DNA from: Symbiobacterium terraclitae
GTDB taxonomy: Bacteria; Bacillota; Sulfobacillia; Symbiobacteriales; Symbiobacteriaceae
NCBI RefSeq assembly: GCF_017874315.1
Contig: NZ_JAGGLG010000018.1
Span: 1-64,000, forward strand
Direction of reading: 5' to 3'
Length of the DNA: 64,000 nt
The notes beneath the pieces were generated by a model, which worked only from the letters and a program-made list of their open reading frames with translations, had not been told where the DNA came from and searched no databases. Position numbers and translations under genes: made by a program. Below are positions 23,562-32,800 of the stretch, piece after piece; the first letter of the stretch is position 1; each line of letters opens with the position of its first letter.

Positions 23562-23590
23562 ATGATATGAAGAATCCCATATGCTGACAA
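23562..23590 (-). promoter_or_regulatory. Sigma-A-type promoter of the stalk-domain gene
   Basis: On the minus strand TTGTCA (23590-23585), a 17-base spacer and TATCAT (23567-23562) lie just upstream of the AGGAGG and the ATG at 23540. The match to consensus is good for a short leader of about 15-20 bases. Confidence 0.65.
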
Positions 23591-23679
23591 GGCCACTTCT
23601 CCTCTCTCAGATTGATGATGACCTAAGATGACTCCCCCTCACTATAAGTTCGGGAGTTTGAATTCACCTTCTGAATTGG

Positions 23680-23910
23680 TTATCCCTGCCTGCAATTGCG
23701 GAAGGGAACGCCACGGGCCGCCCCGAAGGGCGACCCGTGGTTGTGGGGCCGGGGAAACGTTACTTCCCCATGATCGAGGTCATCAACCACCAGCGGTAAC
23801 GCAAGTTCCGGGAAGCGCAGAACGATTATGCACCAACCTTCTGTACTCCAGTCAACTGCGTCCAAGATCCGTGCCCTGTACACAGGCAGGCCTGGCTGCG
23901 GGTCCATCAC
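23680..23910 (-). pseudogene. Truncated copy of the N terminus of the 17837-19075 protein
   Basis: An ORF of 76 residues that starts LPVYRARILDAVDWSTEGW and contains FPELALPLVVDDLDHGE, closely matching the first 45 residues of the 412-residue protein at 17837-19075. The similarity then ends, and the remainder reads through a hairpin with a TTCG loop before a stop. About 85% of the parent protein is missing. It may still be translated, because its ATG overlaps the preceding small ORF, but as a copy of the parent it is a fragment. Confidence 0.65.
23711..23740 (-). terminator. Hairpin with UUCG loop inside the truncated ORF
   Basis: CCACGGG-CGCCC arms pair around a TTCG tetraloop on the minus strand (13 bp with one mismatch) and are followed by CGTTCCCTTCC. 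It probably ended the original transcript from the toxin locus and is now overlapped by the truncated ORF. Confidence 0.6.
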
Positions 23911-24043
23911 AGCCCCCCCAGGGAGTGGGAATGTAACTCCCGTGCTTCAGAATCGGGTATCCGTCTTGAAGGAGTCTGGCCATCTCTTGCGGCTTGAGCG
24001 GCCAATAGCCCTCAAGAGCCCGGCAGGTGGATAATCGCACCAT
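23852..24043 (-). CDS. Small ORF downstream of the toxin locus (D)
   Basis: A reading frame of 63 residues beginning MVRLSTCRALEGYWPLKPQE and containing GYPILKHGSYIPTPWGG. Its ATG overlaps the stop of the preceding small ORF in the arrangement TGATG, so translation is probably coupled. After a run of seven G (23913-23919) the sequence overlaps the start of the next ORF. One more G would give a stop overlapping that ATG, as at the other junctions, so a slip in this run is likely. No family was recognised. It may be a genuine small protein or a decayed immunity gene. Confidence 0.35.
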   Translation of the reverse strand: MVRLSTCRALEGYWPLKPQEMARLLQDGYPILKHGSYIPTPWGGCDGPAARPACVQGTDLGRS

Positions 24044-24180
24044 CAGCCGCGGGCCCAGAAAGAGTACTCCTGAACCACCCCCGCAAAACCATGCCGCTTT
24101 CCTGTTCCTGTCGTTCTCAGATCACCGGTCAGACATGACCGCCAGGCCTCAAGCAGCTTCAGGCACTCCTCCAAAGCCAC
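24043..24180 (-). CDS. Small ORF downstream of the toxin locus (C)
   Basis: A possible 45-residue product from a GTG, VALEECLKLLEAWRSCLTGD, then GFAGVVQEYSFWARG. The composition (charged and amphipathic, with Trp) looks coding. The start is weak: GAGGAG lies only a base or two upstream. Its TGA overlaps the ATG of the next small ORF. No homologue is recognised. Such short reading frames behind a polymorphic toxin are often remains of displaced immunity or toxin-tip genes. Confidence 0.32.
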   Translation of the reverse strand: MALEECLKLLEAWRSCLTGDLRTTGTGKRHGFAGVVQEYSFWARG

Positions 24181-24187
24181 GCTCCTC

Positions 24188-24343
24188 TCATTCGTAGGTT
24201 GCGCCGCACCACACAACGGGATCTGAACCGGGATCGGGCTCCGTCAGGTATTCCCGCGGAAACGGCTGGTCCCCACGACAGGCCTGTGGTAGCGGCTCGT
24301 GTTCACTCTCGGGCACTTCTTGTTGATTGCGCTGGTCGATCAC
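24188..24343 (-). CDS. Small ORF downstream of the toxin locus (B)
   Basis: A possible 51-residue product from a GTG, acidic and Pro-rich, ending YLTEPDPGSDPVVWCGATYE. It is in the same frame as the preceding 804-residue gene, separated from its TGA by ten codons, so it could be the former C terminus of that protein beyond a nonsense mutation. No ribosome site is visible, which supports the read-through or broken-end view. Unknown function. Confidence 0.3.
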   Translation of the reverse strand: MIDQRNQQEVPESEHEPLPQACRGDQPFPREYLTEPDPGSDPVVWCGATYE

Positions 24344-24373
24344 TCGTACCCGCGGCCCTGCGGCCCAGGTGCC

Positions 24374-26788
24374 TCACTCACTTCGCCCCTCCCCGGGTGA
24401 CTGCAGCTCGTCACCCAAGATCGTGGTGAGTCCGAGGAGATAGAGCGCAAGGCCCCGGGTTGTGCCGGCCCATGAGATCGTGGGCCGGGGTTCGTCGCTC
24501 GTCCACTTGACCGGGGCCTTGGCGCCAAGGTGATAGCTCCCGATCACCTGGGCGACGCCGTTGATGAACTGCACCCAGCCGACGCCCAGGTTGCGCAACC
24601 GTTCCTGCACGTACTCCCGGTCTTCGAACCAGAACCGCATCTCGTTCGGGTGCCACCGCTGGCCTCTCACGTACAGCGGCAGCCTCTGCTTTCGCATGAG
24701 CGGTACGAGAACCTCCAGCGCCGAGACCAGCACCACTTCGCTCGCCCTCTGGCCGTGGTCATACTCCGGCGAGACGTCCATCCGCCGTTCGCACTCATCG
24801 ATCAGGCAGTACGATCCGCTCCAGTTGCCGACCCCTTCGCCGATTTCGCCCACCAGCCCCTGGGCGAAGTCGCCCATCTCCATCAGCGGGGCCACGAACT
24901 CCGCCTTCACCCGCTCGTGCAGGTCGTGGCCCCACCCAGTGTACTCCTCGCTCCGGCAGATCTCGGCGATGCGGCCCAGCACCGCCCGTTCGGCCACCCG
25001 GAGGAAGGCGCCGTAGACCAGCGCGTCCACCGCCTTGAGCGCCTTCAGCCCGGGGATCGACCGGATGCTGTCCCACTGGACGTTCCGCTTCAGGGCAGAC
25101 CGGTCCCCGGCGGCCACCAGGTCGATGAACGCCTGGGCCATCACTCCCTGATGGCGCCGTAGCCACGGCAGGTGGCAGGGCAGCGCCAGCACGTCCAGCG
25201 CCTCGGCCATGCTCTCCACGCTGAGGCCGCCGGCCTCAAGCGCCCCCCGCACCGCCACCGCAGCCCCCAGCAGCGGGTGGGCGAGACTTGCGGGCAGGTC
25301 GAGAGCGGTCAGGCTCGCCAGGAACGGCTCACAGGGATCCGACGGCCCGGCACCGGGCATGCCCGGGCCAGACTCGTCCACCGCCAGGCCCAGGCGTTCA
25401 TGGTAGTCGAGCAGCGCGCCGTCCCCCTGCTCGGCGGCCCGCCTGATCAGGCGGATCAGCTGCGCCTGCTCGCCCGCGCGCAGGCGGAGGAAGGCTCGCC
25501 GCGCTGCCTCGTCCGGATCCAGGGCCAGATCGGGCGTCCAGTCGGGTGCAGGATCCGGCTCCGGCACCTCGGGAGGGGACTTGGGCCACGGCGGCGACGG
25601 GCTGGCCGTTGGCGGGTCAACCCGCGAGCTGAAGCGCAGCGGGGTGCCGGGAGGGGCCAGCACGCGCGCCAGATAGAGATAGTGACCGTGCGGCGGGAAC
25701 CTGCTGATGATCGGGTCGGCCCCGGTGATCTCCAGGCCCTCCACCGGCTTGTCTGACCCCAGGTACCACTCGATGCCGGTGGCGCCCTGCACCGTCAGCT
25801 CAAACGAGCGGGCGATGGGCAGGCGATCCGCCTTCAGCCACAGGTGACCGGCCCGGGTGCTGACGTAGGTGACCGGTCCGGGGTGGTCGTAGGCGACCGC
25901 CGTCTCCCGCACCGCGCCCGGGGCGTGGAACGTAACCGTGTACGGTCCCGGCTTTCTCCCCGTGACCACCCGGACGGTGTAGTCCGACACACCAGGCAGC
26001 GTGGTGACGAAGGCCCACTCGCCGGCCCCGGTCACGAGCGGGGCGCCGCCGGCGTAGACGGAGATCGCCTGGGCGCCGGGGCAGTGGATACCGTAGGGCA
26101 CCTCGGGCGCGAGAGTGACGGGGAAGCGGAAGGAGGTCAGGGCCGGGGCGTCGGGAAGGGTGTACGGCTCCGGCTCGGCCGGCAGCGTCGTGGCCCAGGC
26201 GGGCTGGGGGCCCGCCTGGGTTGACTCCGCGGCGCTGGTGGAGTCGGCCGTATCGGAGTTCCAGACCTCACGGAACTTGAATCCTTTGAGCCTGTGCATC
26301 CTGACCAGTTCCACGAACTCGTCGGTCACGTAGACATCCCCGGTAGGATGTTGGACCAGCTTGAAGATCAGTTCTCCTTCGAGGGCCTCAGGACGGAAGT
26401 GCGGGTTCCAGACACTCCATACGCGGCCATCTTCACCCCGGTTGATCTGGGACCGATCCTCATCCAGAGCATCGGTGAGGTTGGTCACGTTGTAGACGTA
26501 GTACTCCCCCGACTCGCAGTCGAGCGGCAGGAGTTCCCCGTTGGCCCGGAGCACATCGCCGATGCAGTCGACGGCGCGCCGGCTGAACACCGGTGGTCTG
26601 AGGAGAGAGGGGAAATCGCCGGGCGGTCGTTGCCGCTTGCGATTCGGGTCATGCTCCGGCCAGACTCTCACGGGACGCCAACTGTCACCCTTGGGTGTAC
26701 CATCGAAGCGGAAGGCGGGTGTGTCCTCATCGGCAGTGGTCAGCGCTTCGTACTTATCCGAGTCTGAGCCAAGGCGGAACACTCTCAT
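24374..26788 (-). CDS. Imm11-like immunity domain fused to a toxin beta repeat and pre-toxin region
   Basis: A protein of about 804 residues with no signal peptide. Residues 1-180 resemble Imm11 (DUF1629): PVFSRRAVDCIGDVL, then a polar YYVYNVTNLTDALDEDRS, then FKLVQHPTGDVYVTDEFVE and RLKGFKFREVW. Residues 205-400 match the last beta unit of the neighbouring toxin (VPYGIHCPGAQAISVYAG against FYGLNVPGAEAITIYAG). Residues 440-800 match the toxin's pre-toxin region (YTGWGHDLHERVKAEFV against YATWGQDLYERVKAEFV, and MGDFAQGLVGEIGE against MGDFAIGFIGVIGE). There is no nuclease tip. The start at 26788 has GGGGG seven bases upstream and lies 13 bases after the toxin stop. It probably protects against the toxin. 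The fusion looks like recombination with an older toxin copy. Confidence 0.8.
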   Translation of the reverse strand: MRVFRLGSDSDKYEALTTADEDTPAFRFDGTPKGDSWRPVRVWPEHDPNRKRQRPPGDFPSLLRPPVFSRRAVDCIGDVLRANGELLPLDCESGEYYVYNVTNLTDALDEDRSQINRGEDGRVWSVWNPHFRPEALEGELIFKLVQHPTGDVYVTDEFVELVRMHRLKGFKFREVWNSDTADSTSAAESTQAGPQPAWATTLPAEPEPYTLPDAPALTSFRFPVTLAPEVPYGIHCPGAQAISVYAGGAPLVTGAGEWAFVTTLPGVSDYTVRVVTGRKPGPYTVTFHAPGAVRETAVAYDHPGPVTYVSTRAGHLWLKADRLPIARSFELTVQGATGIEWYLGSDKPVEGLEITGADPIISRFPPHGHYLYLARVLAPPGTPLRFSSRVDPPTASPSPPWPKSPPEVPEPDPAPDWTPDLALDPDEAARRAFLRLRAGEQAQLIRLIRRAAEQGDGALLDYHERLGLAVDESGPGMPGAGPSDPCEPFLASLTALDLPASLAHPLLGAAVAVRGALEAGGLSVESMAEALDVLALPCHLPWLRRHQGVMAQAFIDLVAAGDRSALKRNVQWDSIRSIPGLKALKAVDALVYGAFLRVAERAVLGRIAEICRSEEYTGWGHDLHERVKAEFVAPLMEMGDFAQGLVGEIGEGVGNWSGSYCLIDECERRMDVSPEYDHGQRASEVVLVSALEVLVPLMRKQRLPLYVRGQRWHPNEMRFWFEDREYVQERLRNLGVGWVQFINGVAQVIGSYHLGAKAPVKWTSDEPRPTISWAGTTRGLALYLLGLTTILGDELQSPGEGRSE

Positions 26789-26801
26789 GCTCAAGCCCCC
26801 G

Positions 26802-29800
26802 TCAGAAGTATTTTCCTGCTTCTATGGCCTTCCATATATTCTCGAGCCTAGCTCTCAGGTCCTGCGCTGAGGTCGCGCCCTCGAGATCATAGTAAATCTT
26901 CTTGAAGTTCTCATCAGTGTGGATCCTTCGATGGATAGACTTGGGCATCCATGCTCCGTTATTGGGGTCGTTTATGCTCACGCCGAACCGCGCAAAGATC
27001 TCGCGGCACTTCTTGGCCCACTGATTGCTGTGGCTGTAGGGACAGATGTGATGGGCCTCATAGTCCCCAGCTGGCTTCGTCCTACCCACGGCCTCCATGT
27101 TCTGCCTCAGCTTATTTCGGCTCTCGTTCGGTACCGAACGGACGACCTGTTCGAGACGCCCCATCGACTCGGCCGACCGGAGCACCGTTGTGACGCCCAA
27201 ACCTACTTGGGCTACGCCGGCAGTCACTCCGGCCCACGAGACCTGTACTGCTCCGGGCGTAGCTATACCGCCAGTCGCCAAAACAAGTGAGGCTCCGCCA
27301 GCGACGCTGCCGAGGATCGTTGCCAGTCCGGACGCAATCTCGTAGAGGCCAATCCCCAGGTTGATGGCACCGGCTACTTGCCGCCCGGCCTGGAACGCTG
27401 CTGATGGGATCCCATCCAGGTAGTCCCGGAACCCCTCGACATCCCATTCTGCACCCGTGATGTTGACAATGGTGATGCCCGTCTCTGCCTGGATGAGAAC
27501 CGTCTCCAGTGCGATTCCCATCAGCGCTTCACCCGCGTTGGCCCCGTCGTAGAAGGCCTGCGTCGGGTTACTCCTGGCGTAGTATGCGTCCACCAGGAAC
27601 ATGGGCTCGCCTGTCATGTCAAACAGGTACTCGCCAATCACGCCAATGAAGCCGATGGCGAAGTCACCCATTCCCGTGGCTGCGCCGACGAACTCAGCCT
27701 TGACACGCTCGTAGAGGTCCTGTCCCCAGGTTGCATACCCCTCAACGGCCATGATCTCGGCAATCCGCTTCAACGTGACTCTGTCGGCCAACCACTGAAA
27801 AGCTTGCTTGACCTTATCCCCCCAATCGCGCCACCCAGCGATCTGAACAGGGCCGAAGGCAGACGGAACGCTCTGGTGCGCAACACCCTGCCCAGAACTC
27901 GCCAGAGCCGCCTCCTCGACCGCGGCCAGGAAGGCTGCCTCTATCGCCTCCACGTTGTACTTGAAGTCATCAAAGTAGTAGAGGTGAAGAGCCGAATCGA
28001 GCACTTCAACCAGTTCATCGGCGGCAAGAGTGTCATCTGCGATCCGATTCAGCATGAAGGCTCCAGCGCCGAGCAGTGAATGAACCATGGCGGGGGGCAG
28101 TCCGAGGTCGGTCAACCGAGTCCGTAGGTTCCACATGATCTCGAGTTGATCGGACGTTGACTGCAGGGTGATTCCGGCTGCCTCGCCAGCAGTCGATTCC
28201 GGGGCCCCAGCAGCCGCCACCCCTATACCGAGACTGCCATGGAACGCGACAAGCGTCCTGTCGCCACGCGCTGCCGCATACTGGACGAAGGCCAGAAGTA
28301 GAGCCTGGTCTGAGTGGGGCAAGCGTTCGAAGTCTGCCAGGGCCATCTCCACGGGACCCGGTGTCAGGTCGCCGGGGAGCGCGGGAAGAGAGTCGTTCTC
28401 CGGGAGATAGGTGATTTCGGGGAACTCAGGGGTGATGGGGTGTTCAACGTCCGCCGGGGGCAGGGGATCGTACGCAGAAACGAGGTGGAAGGACGTACCA
28501 GCGGGGGCAGAGACCTTCACATAATACGACTCACCCATTTTCGGCGCAAACCGACAGGTTCGCTCAACACTCCCGGTGCACTGAACACCAGTCACTGATC
28601 CTCCGCTGCCGTTCGTAACGGCCACGCCAGTGGCTCCAGTCACCGTCAGCAGGAAGTCGCGGCCGTCGAGTAGTGCGCCAAGCCGAACCCAAGCGTACCC
28701 CTTGGAGGAGCTGGTAAACGTCTGGGGCCCGTGCACGCGATACTCCCATGCAGTCTCGCGAGTCTCCCCTCGCTCATAGAACACAGTGTGGTACTGCTGC
28801 GACTGGGCTCCAGCAACCGCTCGAATGATGTAGTCGGTATGAGTGTCGGGTGTCGTGAAGAGCGCCCATGCACCTGAGAATGTGTGAAGCTCTTCTTCCC
28901 CCGCGTAGATGGTGATGGCTTCGGCCCCCGGTACGTTCAATCCGTAGAACGTGCTAGGTGACAGCTGAGCACGGAAGGAGACGGACCGGAATGGCGGCAC
29001 GAAGAACGACTGGCTCTTGCCACTGGAGGGTACCGGCCCGTAGGCCAGATCAGGTCTTGACCCGTCCAGGGACGTTAGCGTGACGGTTGTGCCTTTCGTC
29101 CCGGAAACACGTGCATAGTAGGTTCCGTCCACATCGGGCCTGAAGTACCACTCCCCTGCACCACCACTGGTGCTCAGCTTGCTTCCGGCAGCTGTGTAGA
29201 AGGAGACAGAGGAAGCACCCGTCGCCCGAAGGATGAAGGTCCGGCCTCCCTTCACCCCGTCCATCCTGTACCACGTGTACCCAACCTGGGTGATGACACT
29301 CGTCATCGGGCCATGCAGGGGGTAGGCAATGGCGGTCTCCGGGTCCTCGCCCGGACGGTAGAACCTGAGGCCGTACTTCGTCCCGACTGTTGCGGTAACC
29401 TTCACGAGATACTGTCCGGCTGCTTCCGTGGTAAACGTCAGCCATTGACCGTCGCCTCTGGCCACCTCCTGCAGCCCGCCAGCATCCTCCCGGTAGACGG
29501 CCAGGCTTGCTGCGGATCCGACATTCAGGCCGTAGAACGTCCCGTCCTCCAGATCCACACGGTACCAGCCATCCTGGCCTGCCGGGACGTCATAGCTCGG
29601 TCCTGTCCCGCTCGTCACCGGTACCGGCCCGTAAGCTACCGCAGGTGCGGATCCGTCCACGGACTCCAGCGTAACCGTTGCGCCCTTTGCTCCGGACACG
29701 CGGACGTAGTAGGTTCCGTCAACGCTTGGCGTGAAGTACCTTTCCGCTCCGGTGCCACCGCCCAGGCTGCTGCCTGTCGCTGCATAGAAGTAGATGTTGG

Positions 29801-32800
29801 AGGCACCGGTCGCCCGCAGGATGAAGGTTCGGCCTCCCTTCACCCCATCCATCTTGAACCACGTATGGCCGGCATCGGTGATGACGCTCGTCATCGGACC
29901 GTGCAGGGGGTAGACAAACGCGGTCTCGAGCACTTCGCCCTGACGGTAGAACTTCAGACCGTAACTTGTCGCCTTCGCAGCGGTCACTTTCACGAGGTAC
30001 CGTCCGGCTGCCGGCGTGGTGAACGTCAGCCACGGACCCTCGCCTGTGGCCACCTCCTGTAGCCCGCCAGCATCCTCCCGGTAGACGGCCAGGCTCGCCG
30101 CAGACGCCACATTCAGACCGTAGTACGTCCCACCCTCCAGGTCCACACGATACCAGCCGTCCTGACCCGCCGGGATGTTGTAGCTCGGTCCCGTGCCGCT
30201 AAGAGGCACCGGCCCGTAGGCTAACGCCGGCGTGGAGCCGTCCATCGACTCCAGCGTAACCGTTGCGCCCTTTGCTCCGGACACGCGGACGTAGTAGGTT
30301 CCGTCGACGCTTGGCGTGAAGTACCTTTCCGCTCCGGTGCCGCCGCCCAGGCTGCTGCCTGTCGCTGTATAGAAGTAGATGTTGGAGGCACCGGTCGCCC
30401 GCAGGATGAAGGTTCGGCCTCCCTTCACCCCATCCATCTTGTACCACGTATGGCCGGCATCGGTAATGACGCTCGTCATCGGACCGTGCAGGGGGTAGAC
30501 AAACGCGGTCTCGAGCACTTCGCCCTGACGGTAGAACTTCAGACCATAACTTGTCGCCTTCGCAGCGGTCACTTTCACGAGGTACCGCCCGGCTGCCGGT
30601 GTGGTGAATGTCAGCCACGGACCCTCGCCTGTGGCCACCTCCTGTAGCCCGCCAGCATCCTCCCGGTAGACGGCCAGGCTCGCCGCAGACGCCACATTCA
30701 GACCGTAGTACGTCCCACCCTCCAGGTCCACACGATACCAGCCGTCCTGACCCGCCGGGATGTTGTAGCTCGGTCCCGTGCCGCTAAGAGGCACCGGCCC
30801 GTAGGCTAACGCCGGCGTGGAGCCGTCCATCGACTCCAGCGTAACCGTTGCGCCCTTTGCTCCGGACACGCGGACGTAGTAGGTTCCGTCAACGCTCGGC
30901 GTGAAGTACCTTTCCGCTCCGGTGCCGCCGCCCAGGCTGCTGCCTGTCGCTGCATAGAAGTAGATGTTGGAGGCACCGGTCGCCCGCAGGATGAAGGTTC
31001 GGCCTCCCTTCACCCCATCCATCTTGTACCACGTATGGCCGGCATCGGTGATGACGCTCGTCATCGGACCGTGCAGGGGGTAGACAAACGCGGTCTCGAG
31101 CACTTCGCCCTGACGGTAGAACTTCAGACCATAACTTGTCGCCTTCGCAGCGGTGACTTTCACGAGGTACCGCCCGGCTGCCGGTGTGGTGAACGTCAGC
31201 CACGGACCCTCGCCTGTGGCCACCTCCTGCAGCCCGCCAGCATCCTCCCGGTAGACGGCCAGGCTCGCCGCAGACGCCACATTCAGACCGTAGTACGTCC
31301 CACCCTCCAGGTCCACACGATACCAGCCATCCTGACCCGCCGGGATGTAGTAGCTCGGTCCTGTGCCGCTCGTCGCCGGCACGGGCCCGTAAGCTACCAC
31401 AGGTGCGGATCCGTCCACCGACTCCAGCGTAACCGTTGCGCCCTTCGCTCCGGACACGCGGACGTAGTAGGTTCCGTCGACGCTTGGCGTGAAGGACCTT
31501 TCCGCTCCGGTGCCGCCGTCCAGGCTGCTGCCTGTCGCTGTATAGAAGTAGATGTTGGAGGCGCCGGTCGTCCTCAGGATGAAGGTCCGGCCTCCCTTCA
31601 CCCCGTCCATCCTGTACCACGTATAGCCAACATCGGTGATGACGCTGGTCATCGGGCCGTGCAGGGGGTAGACAAACGCGGTCTCGAGTGCCTCACCCTG
31701 GCGGTAGAACTTCAGCCTATAGCTCGTCGCCTTCTCGGCGGTCACTTTCACGAGATACCGGCCGGCTGCCGGCGTGGTGAAGGTCAGCCACGGCCCCTCA
31801 CCTGTGGCCACCTCCTGCAGCCCGCCTGCCCCCTCGCGATAGATGGCCAGGCTCGCCGCAGACGCCACATTCAGACCGTAGTACGTCCCACCCTCCAGGT
31901 CCACGCGATACCAGCCATCCTGAGCAGCCGGGATGTAGTAGCTCGGTCCTGTGCCGCTCGTCGCCGGTACGGGCCCGTAGGCTGACGCCGGCGTGGTGCC
32001 GTCCATCGATTCCAAAGTGACCGTTGCGCCCTTCGCTCCCGTCACTTTGGCATAATACGTCCCGTCCGAACTGGGCTTGAAGAACCACTCCCCACCGCTG
32101 CCTTCTCCGGTCTCGCTGCTACCGGTGGCAGTGTAAAAGGAGACGGAAGAGGCACTCGTCACCCTCAGGATGAAGGTCCGGCCTCCCTTGACCCCGTCCA
32201 TCCTGTACCACGCGTAGCCAGCGTCGGTGATGACGCTGGTCATCGGACCGTGCAGGGGGTAGACAAACGCGGTCTCGAGTACCTCACCCTGGCGGTAGAA
32301 CTTCAGCCTATAGCTCGTCGCCTTCTCGGCGGTCACTTTCACCAGATACCGTCCAGCAGCTGGCGTGGTGAACGTCAGCCACGGCCCCTCCCCTGTGGCC
32401 ACCTCCTGCAGCCCGCCTGCCCCCTCGCGGTAAACGGCCAGGCTCGCCGCAGACGCCACATTCAGACCGTAGTACGTCCCACCCTCCAGGTCCACACGAT
32501 ACCAGCCATCCTGACCCGCCGGGATGTAGTAGCTCGGTCCTGTGCCGCTCGTCGCCGGTACGGGCCCGTAGGCTGACGCCGGCGTGGTGCCGTCCATCGA
32601 TTCCAAAGTGACCGTTGCGCCCTTCGCTCCCGTCACTTTGGCATAATACGTCCCGTCCGAACTGGGCTGGAAGGACCACTCCCCGTTGCTTCCGCTGCTG
32701 GTCAGGGTGCTCCCGGTTTCGCTGTAGAAGGCAACGGAGGATGCGCCCGTCGTCCGCAACACGAACGTCCGACGACCAGTCAGCCCTTCCATTCGGAACC

